From assembly GCA_910585165.1 (NCBI GenBank), contig CAJUBX010000019.1, forward strand, positions 1 through 28,910: a DNA stretch of 28,910 nucleotides, given 5' to 3'. The position numbers and the translations under genes were made by a program. Positions 7,222 to 14,528 of this stretch are shown piece by piece. Numbering within the stretch: position 1 is the first letter of the stretch; the number at the start of each line of letters is the position of its first letter. This DNA is from an uncultured Oscillibacter sp. Its GTDB lineage: Bacteria > Bacillota > Clostridia > Oscillospirales > Oscillospiraceae. The notes below the pieces were generated by a model that did not search any database, was not told where the DNA came from, and was given only the letters and a program-made list of their open reading frames with translations.

Positions 7222-7695
7222 ATGGCAAAAGAATACAAGATGAGCCAGGCCCGCTACGACGAGCTGCAGGAGGAGCTGAACTACCTCAAAACCACCCGCT
7301 CGGACGAGGTGGCGGAGCAAATCAAGGTGGCCCGGGGCTTTGGCGACCTCAGCGAGAACAGCGAATATGACGAGGCAAAAAACGAGCAGGGTAAGCTCTA
7401 CTCCCACATTGCCGAGGTGGAGGAAATCCTCCAGCACGCCGTCATTGTGGACGAGAGCAGCAGCACCGACGTGGTGGCCATCGGCTGCAAGGTGACGGTG
7501 GAGGGCCCTGACGGCAAGCCTATGCCCACGCCCTATACCATTGTGGGCTCTCAGGAGTCCGACCCTATGCACGGCGTGATTTCCGAGGAGTCCCCCTTCG
7601 GCAAGGCCCTTATCGGCAAGAGGGAGGGGGAGACCGCCGTGGTGGAGGCCCCCAGGGGAAACATCCGCTATAAGGTGCTGAAGATTGAGCGGTAA
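7222..7695 (+). CDS. greA: Transcription elongation factor GreA
   Basis: A 157-aa factor that enters the RNA polymerase secondary channel and stimulates cleavage of backtracked RNA. The N-terminal coiled coil spans about residues 7-77. The acidic tip GDLSENSEYDEAK (41-53) includes Asp42 and Glu45, which coordinate the catalytic magnesium. The C-terminal FKBP-like domain carries SPFGKALIGKREGE. Length is typical. I chose the ATG at 7222 (MAKEYKMS, usual GreA N-terminus, AAGGAA about 10 bases upstream). An in-frame ATG at 7198 would add eight residues and cannot be excluded. lysS follows 26 bases after the stop, a common arrangement in Firmicutes. Confidence 0.96.
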   Translation: MAKEYKMSQARYDELQEELNYLKTTRSDEVAEQIKVARGFGDLSENSEYDEAKNEQGKLYSHIAEVEEILQHAVIVDESSSTDVVAIGCKVTVEGPDGKPMPTPYTIVGSQESDPMHGVISEESPFGKALIGKREGETAVVEAPRGNIRYKVLKIER

Positions 7696-7721
7696 GCCGC
7701 CGTTATGTAAGGAGAAAGAGC

Positions 7722-9215
7722 ATGGCTGAACAAATGAAGAAGCCCGAGCCGGACCTGAGCGAGCAGACCAGGGTCCGCCGGGAGAAACTGGCGGAGCTCC
7801 AGTCCGCCGGAGAGGACCCCTTTCAGCTGACCCGGTTTGACTGGGACGCAACGTCCCGGCAGATCAAGGAAAATTTTGACGCCATGGAGGGCAGGCCCGT
7901 GAAGGTCGCGGGCCGCCTGATGAGTAAGCGGGGCATGGGCAAGGTCAGCTTCTGCGATTTGCAGGACAAGGATGGCCGCATCCAGCTTTACGCCCGCCAG
8001 GACGAGATGGACGAGGCGGCCTATAAAAAGTTTAAAAAGTTTGACATTGGGGACATCGTCGGCGTGGACGGAGAGGTCTTCCGCACCCAGCGGGGGGAGA
8101 TGAGCGTCCGGGCGAAGAACATTACCCTTCTCTCCAAGTCCCTGCTGCCCCTGCCGGAGAAGTTCCACGGCCTCCAGGACAAGGAGCTGCGCTACCGCCA
8201 GCGCTACGTGGATTTGATGGTGAACCCGGATGTGAAAAACAACTTCCTCATCCGGTCCAGATTTATTCAGTACATGCGCCGCTATCTGGACGGACGGGGC
8301 TATATCGAGGTGGAGACCCCGGTGTTGAACACCCTGGCCGGCGGCGCGGCGGCCAGGCCCTTTGTCACCCACCACAACACCCTGGATATCGATATGTATA
8401 TGCGCATCGCCACGGAGCTGCCCTTGAAGCGGCTGATCGTGGGCGGCATGGACCGGGTGTATGAAATCGGACGCATCTTCCGCAACGAGGGTATGGACCC
8501 CAAGCACAATCCGGAGTTCACCACCGTGGAGCTGTACGAGGCGTACACTGATTTTCATGGCATGATGGACATTGCGGAGGGCATCATCTCCGGCGCAGCC
8601 AAGGAAATCCGGGGAGGCTACCGGGTGGAATGGCTGGGCCAGGAAATTGACCTGACTCCCGGCTGGCGGCGGCTGACCATGGTGGACGCCGTGAAGGAAT
8701 ATGCCGGAGTGGACTTTGCCGCGGTCAGCGGCGACGCGGAAGCTGTGGCCGCTGCAAAGGCCATCGGCGTGGAGCTGGCGGAAACGGCGGACAAGACCTG
8801 GGGAAATGCCCTCTATGCCTGCTTTGACCAGAGGGTGGAGGAGAAGCTGATCCAGCCCACCTTCATCACCATGTACCCGGTGGAGGTCTCCCCGCTGACC
8901 AAGCGGAGCCCGGAAGATCCCCGGCTGACAGAGCGGTTCGAGCTCTTTATCTGCCGCAGCGAGCTGGCCAACGCCTATTCCGAGCTGAACGATCCTATCG
9001 ACCAGCGCCGCCGCTTTGAAAAGCAGGCGGAGCTCCGGGACCGGGGAGACGACGAGACGGAGATGCTGGACGAGGACTTCCTGACGGCCCTGGAATACGG
9101 TATGCCTCCTACGGGAGGCATGGGCATGGGCATTGACCGTTGCGTCATGCTTTTGACCGGGGCGGATACGATTCGGGACGTGATTTTGTTCCCCACGATG
9201 AAGCCGCTGGACTGA
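7722..9215 (+). CDS. lysS: Lysyl-tRNA synthetase, class II
   Basis: A 497-aa cytoplasmic enzyme that charges tRNA-Lys with lysine using ATP. The N-terminal OB-fold anticodon-binding domain (about 55-150: VKVAGRLMSKRGMGKVSF, DLQDKDGRIQLY) is followed by the class II catalytic core. Motif 2 is RIFRNEGMDPKHNPEFT (about 250-267) and motif 3 is GGMGMGIDR near residue 465. Length matches the family. GGAG precedes the ATG. It is co-transcribed with greA from the consensus promoter at 7118-7146. Confidence 0.98.
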   Translation: MAEQMKKPEPDLSEQTRVRREKLAELQSAGEDPFQLTRFDWDATSRQIKENFDAMEGRPVKVAGRLMSKRGMGKVSFCDLQDKDGRIQLYARQDEMDEAAYKKFKKFDIGDIVGVDGEVFRTQRGEMSVRAKNITLLSKSLLPLPEKFHGLQDKELRYRQRYVDLMVNPDVKNNFLIRSRFIQYMRRYLDGRGYIEVETPVLNTLAGGAAARPFVTHHNTLDIDMYMRIATELPLKRLIVGGMDRVYEIGRIFRNEGMDPKHNPEFTTVELYEAYTDFHGMMDIAEGIISGAAKEIRGGYRVEWLGQEIDLTPGWRRLTMVDAVKEYAGVDFAAVSGDAEAVAAAKAIGVELAETADKTWGNALYACFDQRVEEKLIQPTFITMYPVEVSPLTKRSPEDPRLTERFELFICRSELANAYSELNDPIDQRRRFEKQAELRDRGDDETEMLDEDFLTALEYGMPPTGGMGMGIDRCVMLLTGADTIRDVILFPTMKPLD

Positions 9216-9245
9216 AAAAGACCAGGGGGAAACCGAAGCAAAGAA

Positions 9246-9293
9246 CCGCCCCAGGCCGCGCAAAATGCGCGGCCTGGGGCGGAGGGACTTTTT
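9246..9293. terminator. Terminator between convergent lysS and the SPL-family gene
   Basis: A perfect 17-bp GC-rich stem (9246-9262 with 9266-9282, loop AAA). On the plus strand a TTTTT run follows only after 6 bases. The hairpin is placed to serve both convergent genes, though neither side has an ideal T tract directly at the stem. Confidence 0.75.
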
Positions 9294-10179
9294 AAAATAA
9301 GCTGAGCTGGTCCGTCTCATGTCCCCGCCGGGAAGCGGCGACGATATGCCCCATGGAGTACAGCATTCCCCGGCGGCTGCATGCTTCCCGGAAGACCTCC
9401 CACAGCGCCCGGGCCTTGGGGCTGACGCACTTGTACCGGGGGCCGTACCGCTTTTGGTAGCGGTCCGGCAGGCCCTGTCCTGGAAAGCATTCCTCCAATT
9501 TCTGATAGAAATACTCCCGCTGGCCCGCCCGGCAGGTCATCCCTAGGGCGGGGTAGACAAACCGGGCTCCCGCGTCCGCCGCCCGGTTCACGATGTCCCG
9601 GATATTCTCCGGACAGTCCTCCAGAAAGGGGAGAATGGGCATCATCAAAATGCCGGTGAACAATCCCGCCGCGCTCAGCCGCTCCAGCGCCGCCAGACGG
9701 CGGGAGGGAGAGGGGGCGTGGGGTTCCACTTTGGCGGCCAGGGCATCGTCGCAGGTGGTGACAGTAATTTTGCAGATGGCGGGCATGGTCCGGTTGATGG
9801 AAGCGAGTACGTCGGCGTCCCGGGTGATAAGGTCGCTTTTGGTGGCGATGGCCACGCCGAAGCCATAGGCTTCCAGCAGCGTCAGGGCGCGGCGGGTGAG
9901 CTGAAGCTCCTCCTCAAAGGGGTTGTAAGGATCGCTCATAGACCCTGTGCCTACTACGCCGGGCCTGACCTTGCGCTCCAGGTCGTCCCGGATAATGCGC
10001 AGGGCGTTCGCCTTGACTTTGACCTGGTCAAAACTGCCGTTGCGGTAGCAGTCGCTCCGGCTGTCACAGTAGATACAGCCGTGGCAGCAGCCCCGGTAGA
10101 TGTTCATGTTGTACTCCGTGCCGAACCAGCTGGGGTCTTTCGTCCGGTTCACGATGGATTTGGCGGGTATGGTTTCCAT
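9292..10179 (-). CDS. SPL-family radical SAM protein
   Basis: A 295-aa putative iron-sulfur enzyme of the spore-photoproduct-lyase-like radical SAM group (COG1533 type). The radical SAM cluster motif CX3CX2C is intact (Cys31, Cys35 and Cys38 within YRGCCHGCIYC). The SAM-binding GTGSMSDPYNPFE region, IATKSDLITRD and a TIM-barrel-like pattern follow. The characteristic C-terminal DQLSLF tail is present. True spore photoproduct lyases are longer and act on UV-damaged spore DNA; most members of this shorter family have no known substrate, so no reaction is assigned. The start has GGGGAG upstream. It is a single gene, divergent from tyrS, with its own promoter. Confidence 0.88.
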   Translation of the reverse strand: METIPAKSIVNRTKDPSWFGTEYNMNIYRGCCHGCIYCDSRSDCYRNGSFDQVKVKANALRIIRDDLERKVRPGVVGTGSMSDPYNPFEEELQLTRRALTLLEAYGFGVAIATKSDLITRDADVLASINRTMPAICKITVTTCDDALAAKVEPHAPSPSRRLAALERLSAAGLFTGILMMPILPFLEDCPENIRDIVNRAADAGARFVYPALGMTCRAGQREYFYQKLEECFPGQGLPDRYQKRYGPRYKCVSPKARALWEVFREACSRRGMLYSMGHIVAASRRGHETDQLSLF

Positions 10180-10216
10180 TAAGCCGCTCCCCTAGTCCTG
10201 GTGATGTAACGATACC

Positions 10217-10245
10217 ATGATAGCATGGATTGCCCCCAATCACAA
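10217..10245 (-). promoter_or_regulatory. Minus-strand promoter for the SPL-family gene
   Basis: Read on the minus strand: TTGTGA, a 17-base spacer, TATCAT, with TGC immediately before the -10. It lies about 40 bases upstream of the start codon at 10179. Confidence 0.7.
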
Positions 10246-10306
10246 GGATGCTTTTCCGGCCTGGAAAAGATTTTGGGAAAAGCCCTTTCCCGCGGGGCGG
10301 TTTGTG

Positions 10307-10335
10307 TTGACAATCTCCGGCGCGTCTGCTACAAT
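10307..10335 (+). promoter_or_regulatory. Sigma-A promoter for the tyrS T-box transcript
   Basis: A perfect TTGACA (10307-10312), a 17-base spacer and TACAAT (10330-10335) with a TGC extension. Transcription should start near 10342, giving a leader of about 300 bases. Confidence 0.92.
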
Positions 10336-10341
10336 ACCCTT

Positions 10342-10610
10342 TACGGCAAGGAAAAGGACCAGTACCCGTCATGCCCTTCGCAAAGAGAGCCCCCGGTTTG
10401 GTGGAAGGGGGAGGGAGGCGGACGGCGAATACCCCTTGGAGCCGGCGCCCGAACGGAGGCTTTCCCAGTAGGCGCGCGCCGGGTGCGCCCGTTACCGCGC
10501 GGGAGTGTACTGGCACTCCACGAGGCCGTCTTTGCGAGAAGGCGGCGAACCAGAGGTGGTACCGCGAAGTTTATTCGCCCTCTGTCCCCACCGGGACGGG
10601 GGCTTTTTCC
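10342..10610 (+). promoter_or_regulatory. Tyrosine T-box riboswitch leader of tyrS
   Basis: A tRNA-sensing leader that lets transcription read into tyrS when tRNA-Tyr is uncharged. Stem I distal features are present: AGAGAG at about 10384-10389, then a CCCCC / GGGGG arm enclosing GGTTTGGTGGAA. The specifier loop reads GAATACC with the Tyr codon TAC at 10430-10432, followed by the usual TTGGAGC. The T-box AGAGGTGGTACCGCG is at 10552-10566. Its TGGT bulge (10557-10560) pairs with the ACCA end of an uncharged tRNA whose discriminator base is A, as expected for tRNA-Tyr. The competing terminator follows at 10577-10608. Codon, discriminator and downstream gene all agree. The stretch 10180-10644 without a gene is fully accounted for by this leader and the two divergent promoters. 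Confidence 0.95.
10577..10608 (+). terminator. T-box-controlled terminator before tyrS
   Basis: GCCC and GTCCC arms (10577-10588) pair with GGGAC and GGGC (10593-10603) around CACCG, then TTTTT. It overlaps the region needed by the T-box antiterminator, which is the usual mutually exclusive arrangement. Confidence 0.85.
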
Positions 10611-10644
10611 GTTCCGAATATGTTGGAAAAAAGGAGAATGCGGA

Positions 10645-11877
10645 ATGCAGATTTACGAGGAACTGAAGGCCCGGGGCCTTGTGGCCCAGGTGACCAGTGA
10701 GGAGGAGGTAGCAGATCTCCTGAACAACGGGAAGGCCACCTTTTATATCGGCTACGACTGTACGGCGGACAGCCTGACGGCAGGGCACTTTGTAACGCTG
10801 ACCTTGATGAAGCGCCTCCAGATGGCGGGCAACAAGCCCATCGCCCTTATCGGCGGCGGCACGACCACGATTGGCGACCCCTCAGGCCGCACCGATATGC
10901 GCAAAATGCTCACGCTGGAGGACATCAACCACAACGCGGAATGCTTTAAGCGCCAGATGTCCCGCTTCATCGACTTTGGCGAGGGCCCCGGCCAGGCCAT
11001 GATGCTCAACAACGCCGACTGGCTTTTAAACCTGAACTATGTGGACTTGCTGCGGGAGGTGGGAGCCTGCTTCTCCGTGAATAACATGCTCCGGGCGGAG
11101 TGCTATAAGCAGCGGATGGAAAAGGGCCTGAGCTTCCTGGAGTTCAACTATATGATCATGCAGTCCTATGACTTCTACCACATGTTCCAGGCTGTGGGCT
11201 GCAACATGCAGTGTGGCGGAAACGACCAGTGGAGCAACATGCTGGGCGGCACGGAGCTCATCCGCCGCAAGCTGGGGAAGGACTCCCACTGCATGACCAT
11301 CAACCTGCTCACGGACTCCCAGGGCAACAAAATGGGTAAGACGGCCGGAAACGCTGTCTGGCTGGACCCCAACAGGACCAGCCCCTTTGACTTCTACCAG
11401 TACTGGCGGAACGTGGGCGACGCCGACGTGATGAAGTGCATCCGCTGGCTTACCTTCCTGCCCCTGGAGGAAATCGACGCCATGGACAAGTGGGAGGGCA
11501 GCCAGCTGAACCGGGCCAAGGAAATTCTGGCCTATGAGCTGACCAAGCTGGTCCACGGCGGGGCGGAAGCGGAAAAGGCCCAGGAGACTGCCCGGGGCCT
11601 CTTTACGGGCGGCGGTTCCACAGAGCATATGCCCTCTACGGAGCTGCCTGCCGCCAGGTTTGAGAACGGGCAGATCGGGGCGATCGCTCTGCTGACGGCC
11701 TGCGGATTGTGTCCCTCCAACGCGGAGGCCCGGCGGCTGATCCAGCAGGGGGGGCTGACGGTAAACGGGCGGAAGGTGACGGATATCGCCGCCGCTTTCG
11801 ACCAGGCGGACTTCCAGGGAGAGGGCGTTGTCATCAAAAAAGGCAAGAAGGTGTTTCACCGGGCCTATATCCGGTGA
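10645..11877 (+). CDS. tyrS: Tyrosyl-tRNA synthetase
   Basis: A 410-aa class I synthetase that charges tRNA-Tyr. The Rossmann core has the HIGH-equivalent DSLTAGHF at about 42-49, the tyrosine pocket segment YMIMQSYDFYHM at 169-180, GGNDQWSN at 191-198, and a KMSKS-equivalent KMGKT at 229-233. The C-terminal S4 RNA-binding domain spans about 345-405 (AEARRLIQQGGLTVNG). Length fits TyrS. The start at 10645 has AAGGAG about 8 bases upstream; the longer reading frame to the left runs through the T-box and is not translated. Expression is controlled by the T-box leader. Confidence 0.98.
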   Translation: MQIYEELKARGLVAQVTSEEEVADLLNNGKATFYIGYDCTADSLTAGHFVTLTLMKRLQMAGNKPIALIGGGTTTIGDPSGRTDMRKMLTLEDINHNAECFKRQMSRFIDFGEGPGQAMMLNNADWLLNLNYVDLLREVGACFSVNNMLRAECYKQRMEKGLSFLEFNYMIMQSYDFYHMFQAVGCNMQCGGNDQWSNMLGGTELIRRKLGKDSHCMTINLLTDSQGNKMGKTAGNAVWLDPNRTSPFDFYQYWRNVGDADVMKCIRWLTFLPLEEIDAMDKWEGSQLNRAKEILAYELTKLVHGGAEAEKAQETARGLFTGGGSTEHMPSTELPAARFENGQIGAIALLTACGLCPSNAEARRLIQQGGLTVNGRKVTDIAAAFDQADFQGEGVVIKKGKKVFHRAYIR

Positions 11878-11880
11878 GAG

Positions 11881-11906
11881 AAAAGAGGGCGTAAGCCCTC
11901 TTTTTT
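11881..11906 (+). terminator. Intrinsic terminator of tyrS
   Basis: GAGGGC, loop GTAA, GCCCTC, then six T residues, starting right after the stop codon. An A run before the stem extends the pairing with the T tract. Confidence 0.95.
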
Positions 11907-12160
11907 CGTCCAAAAGGCGGAGCAGACTCCAGTTTCGGCGGTCGCTCCAGCATGCGGAAAAAACTTTTCCCATTATTGGGTTCGTGGATGAAGTGGGCCT
12001 GGATGCCATTGAAAATGAACCCACAAAGGAGGTTTTCTTCAAGTATAACGTCTATTGCAAGCCATGTTTGCTTGTGGGTGTAATTTCATGGGGACAACCA
12101 CAAGCGGGCCTTGTGGCCCGCCTGTGGCCCAAATATAAGCCGCATAGCGGCAAGAATGGA
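11907..12160 (+). other. Intergenic edge of a prophage remnant
   Basis: No gene I can support. The reading frame in line with the holin is open across this stretch, but it begins inside tyrS and matches nothing I recognise. An AAAGGAGG at about 12024-12031 is not followed by a well-placed start codon; the only nearby ATG (12064) would encode about 24 residues. This may be the worn 3' end of a phage tail gene. Confidence 0.4.
12099..12126 (+). repeat. Hairpin upstream of the holin gene
   Basis: CACA-A-GCGGGCC, loop TTGT, GGCCCGC-C-TGTG: a 7-bp perfect stem, one mismatch, then 4 more pairs. There is no T tract, so it is more likely an RNA-stability or translation element than a terminator. Confidence 0.5.
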
Positions 12161-12598
12161 ATGGATAACATGAAATCTGGAATTACAACTGTGATCGGGA
12201 TGGTTGGGGGCTTTATCGCTTCCCTGTTTGGCGGGTGGGATGCCGCCCTTGTGACCCTGATGATCTTCATGGGGATCGACTATGTGACCGGCCTGATCGT
12301 GGCCGGGGTGTTCCACAACAGCGAAAAAACCGCAAACGGCGCATTGGAAAGCCGCGCCGGGTGGAAGGGCCTTTGTCGGAAAGGTGTAGCCCTGTTGGTG
12401 GTGCTGGTTGCTTGCTGCCTGGATTTGGTGATGGGTTCCAACTTTATCCGGGATGCCGTGGTGATCGTCTTTATCGCCAACGAAACCATTTCCATCATTG
12501 AGAACGCCGGGTTGATGGGGATTCCCATTCCCGCCGCTATCATGCGGGCCATTGAAATCCTGAAAAACAAGGCGGAAAGTGAGGATCAGGCGGGATGA
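12161..12598 (+). CDS. Phage holin (toxin-secretion/phage-lysis holin family)
   Basis: A 145-aa small membrane protein of the holin family seen in Gram-positive prophages (TcdE/Cph1-like). Hydrophobic segments lie at about 6-24 (TTVIGMVGGFIASLFGG), 27-50 (ALVTLMIFMGIDYVTGLIVA), 76-92 (GVALLVVLVACCLDLVM) and 97-125. The motif FMGIDYVTGL and a GLCRKG loop are typical, as is the C-terminal stretch NETISIIENAGLMGIPIP. Holins form pores that release the lysin. The start is uncertain: neither ATG 12161 nor 12170 has a strong ribosome site. Its stop overlaps the following amidase start (ATGA), the usual lysis-cassette coupling. The gene is intact although its partner is broken and no other phage genes remain. 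Confidence 0.85.
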   Translation: MDNMKSGITTVIGMVGGFIASLFGGWDAALVTLMIFMGIDYVTGLIVAGVFHNSEKTANGALESRAGWKGLCRKGVALLVVLVACCLDLVMGSNFIRDAVVIVFIANETISIIENAGLMGIPIPAAIMRAIEILKNKAESEDQAG

Positions 12599-12900
12599 AG
12601 CTGATTGAAAGTTTACTTACAAAAAACCCGTGTTACACCTATGGGCGGACTATCACCCCCAAGGGGCTGATGCTTCATTCTGTGGGCTGTCCGCAACCGT
12701 CCGCCGCCGTATTCGTCCGCAACTGGAACCGGGCGGACTATGATCGGGCCTGTGTCCACGGTTTCATTGATGCCAACACCGGGGATGTATACCAGACCCT
12801 TCCTTGGAACCGGCGCGGTTGGCATTGTGGAGCCGCCGCAAACAACACCCATATTGGGGTTTCGTGTCAAAAGAGGGGTATCTGTTTGCCCCCATCGTGA
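12595..12900 (+). pseudogene. Truncated phage N-acetylmuramoyl-L-alanine amidase
   Basis: The N-terminal half of a phage lysin of the amidase_2/PGRP type. The fold is recognisable through residue 89: LMLHSVG with zinc ligand His28, NWNRADYDRACVHGFID, and the WNRRGWHCGAAANNTHIGV block. The sequence then stops matching; an intact lysin would continue HIGVE(M)CEP and supply another zinc histidine and the cell-wall-binding part. Instead it ends with 12 unrelated residues and a stop. The break lies at about 12859-12863, where a different frame carries another gene's tail. It should be inactive. It was expressed as a holin-lysin pair in the ancestral phage. Confidence 0.85.
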
Positions 12901-13094
12901 TGCCAGATATCGCCTTGCAGCTGTCCGGGGGAAGGGAGGTCAAGGCCGTCGGTATGCATGGGACCTGGAGCGGAGAAACCGAGAAAAGCCCTTGGGTGAC
13001 CCGCTATAATTGGGAGCTGCCGGTAGACTTGGCCAAGGTGGAATCCGTCCGCTTCGGCGACGTGGTCATTCCCCTGGAGCAGCCCAAAAAGTGA
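12861..13094 (+). pseudogene. 3' fragment of an unrelated gene, possibly a DUF4179/anti-sigma-type extracellular domain
   Basis: An open frame of about 77 codons begins abruptly at the end of the amidase fragment. Its sequence (YLFAPIVMPDIALQLSGG, then WELPVDLAKVESVRFGDVVI) resembles the C-terminal beta-rich tail of DUF4179-like secreted or anti-sigma-factor proteins of Clostridia, where a closing line about a value being set in a named parameter pair is common. It has no start codon or ribosome site of its own. The likeliest reading is the remaining 3' end of a chromosomal gene whose 5' part was lost with the prophage. The family call is tentative. Confidence 0.5.
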
Positions 13095-13129
13095 AACAAA
13101 GCGCCTGTCTTTCGGCAGGCGCTTCGTTT
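13094..13129. terminator. Bidirectional terminator at the end of araR
   Basis: AAAC-a-AAGCGCCTG pairs with CAGGCGCTT-c-GTTT around an 8-base loop. On the minus strand it is followed by TTTGTTTCACTTTTT, a good T-rich tail for araR; on the plus strand it closes the remnant region. Confidence 0.82.
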
Positions 13130-14195
13130 ATCCGCTGCTGCGGCTGACCAGTTCCCATTCCAGGGCTTTTGAGCGGGCGGCCTCTCCTTGAAGAAGGGCG
13201 AGCATCTGCTCCGCCGCCACCCGGCCCATGCGGCTGCGGTGGCTGAGGGAGGTGATGGGTACGGGGCCCAGCTGGCTTAGATAGCTGTTGTCGAAGCTGA
13301 CCACGGCCACCTCGTCCGGCACCCGGCGGCCCGCTTCCAGCAGGGCCTGAATCAGGCGGTAGGCAATTTCGTCATTGTAGCAGACGACGGCCGTGGCGTT
13401 TTCCAGCCGCCTTTGAAGAAAGTCCGTCAGCAACTGCCCGTCGTTTCCCTCCAGCAGGTGGCGGCGGTCTTCAGTGTCGTACCAGGCGAACCGGTTGTCC
13501 CGAATGGACAGCCCCGCGTCCCGGAGGGCGGAGACCACGCCGTGGTAACGCTGGGGACCTTGTATATCGTCGCTTTTGAAAATTCCGGCGATTTCCTGGT
13601 GCCCCCTGCCCGTCAGGTAACGGGCCAGCTGGTAGCCTCCGCCATAGTTGTCGTCCGCCACGCAGGGAACCAGGTCCAGCTGGGCATACGCGCCGTGGAG
13701 GAAGACAAGAGGAATCCCCGCATGGAGCAGGCGCTGGTAGAGGTCGGCGTTGGGCGTAGGCAGGGCCGTCTTGGAGCCCTCCACCAAAAGACCGCTTACC
13801 GGCTTTTCCAACAGGCGGAGCAGAATGTCCCGCTCGGTGCTGACCCGGTTTTCCGTAGCATAGACGGCGGTGGAGTAACCCTGGCGGGAAAAGACGTCGG
13901 AGGCGTCGTGAAGAATGGCGGGGAAAATGTAGTCGTCCATAAAGGAGGTAACAACCGCGATCTGGCGGGGAGCCGTTCCCGGGGGCAGACCGGTGGCATA
14001 GGAGCCGCTGCCCTGCCGCCGCTGAATCAGGCCCTCCTTCTCCAAAAGCGCCAAGGCGTGGCGGACGGTTTGGCGGCTCAGCCGGTATTGGCGGCTCAGC
14101 TCCTGTTCCGTAGGCAGTTTGTATCCGGCCTGGCCCCGGTTTCGGGCCAAATCCTCCCGAAGCCGGTCTGCCAGCAGCTGGTATTTCATCGCCAT
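13128..14195 (-). CDS. araR: Arabinose repressor AraR (GntR-type DNA-binding, LacI-type sensor)
   Basis: A 355-aa regulator, close to the length of Bacillus AraR. Residues about 5-68 form a GntR winged helix (YKLPTEQELSRQYRLSRQTV, LEKEGLIQRRQGSGSY). Residues about 76-350 form a LacI/periplasmic-binding-type sensor (IAVVTSFMDDYIFPAIL, YGGGYQLARYL, GHQEIAGIFKSDDIQG, VCYNDEIAYRL, VVSFDNSYLS), the hybrid architecture defining AraR. The family represses arabinose genes and is released by L-arabinose. It is divergent from the arabinose operon, and ATTTGTNC half-sites lie near both promoters. The start at 14195 has AGGGGGA 7 bases upstream; the frame extends further but into the promoter. ATG 14189 is a possible alternative. 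Confidence 0.94.
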   Translation of the reverse strand: MAMKYQLLADRLREDLARNRGQAGYKLPTEQELSRQYRLSRQTVRHALALLEKEGLIQRRQGSGSYATGLPPGTAPRQIAVVTSFMDDYIFPAILHDASDVFSRQGYSTAVYATENRVSTERDILLRLLEKPVSGLLVEGSKTALPTPNADLYQRLLHAGIPLVFLHGAYAQLDLVPCVADDNYGGGYQLARYLTGRGHQEIAGIFKSDDIQGPQRYHGVVSALRDAGLSIRDNRFAWYDTEDRRHLLEGNDGQLLTDFLQRRLENATAVVCYNDEIAYRLIQALLEAGRRVPDEVAVVSFDNSYLSQLGPVPITSLSHRSRMGRVAAEQMLALLQGEAARSKALEWELVSRSSG

Positions 14196-14228
14196 GCCTG
14201 GGTCCCCCTTCCGCGCCTTGTCATGTTC

Positions 14229-14259
14229 ATTATAGCAAGGGCCGACGGCAATTTGTCCA
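14229..14259 (-). promoter_or_regulatory. araR promoter with an overlapping operator-like half-site
   Basis: On the minus strand TGGACA, a long 19-base spacer, and TATAAT with a TGC extension. The plus-strand motif ATTTGTCC (14251-14258) overlaps the -35. It differs by one base from the Bacillus AraR half-site ATTTGTAC, which suggests autoregulation. Confidence 0.65.
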
Positions 14260-14525
14260 AAATAAAGGTTTGGGTTTTTTGGAATTTTGTCGGCTTTTTC
14301 GAAAGAAAACACAAACCCGGGATGCGGCAGCTGGGAGAACCCCGCCGGACGGACAAAATTTTTTTACCTTTCGCCCAAAAGAAATCAACTGTTTTTTGAA
14401 AATTGGTCAATATGCCGGGACAGAAGAAAACTTGGTCCGCAAAAAAATCAAAAGAAAACAAACAAATATAAAAGACAAATCGTAAAATTTTCAACTTAAA
14501 GCCGGATTGCTCTGTAGGACGGCGC
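14260..14525. other. AT-rich gene-free spacer between araR and the arabinose operon
   Basis: No convincing gene. It is strikingly AT-rich compared with the rest of the window, with A and T tracts (for example 14275-14280, 14358-14365, 14391-14396, 14441-14447). GGACAAAAT at 14351-14359 is a weak further operator-like match. The tracts could bend DNA between the two divergent promoters. Confidence 0.45.
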
Positions 14526-14528
14526 AAA

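Noticed and set aside
10371..10700. Open frames across the tyrS leader
   Set aside because: They are explained by the T-box riboswitch; TyrS homology begins at 10645.
11828..12160. A longer protein fused to the N-terminus of the holin
   Set aside because: The frame starts inside tyrS, crosses its terminator and resembles no holin extension; the first transmembrane segment begins right after 12161.
11907..13094. An integrase, attachment-site repeats or other mobile-element ends around the phage remnant
   Set aside because: I compared the edges by eye and found no direct repeat or recombinase; only the holin and lysin fragment remain.
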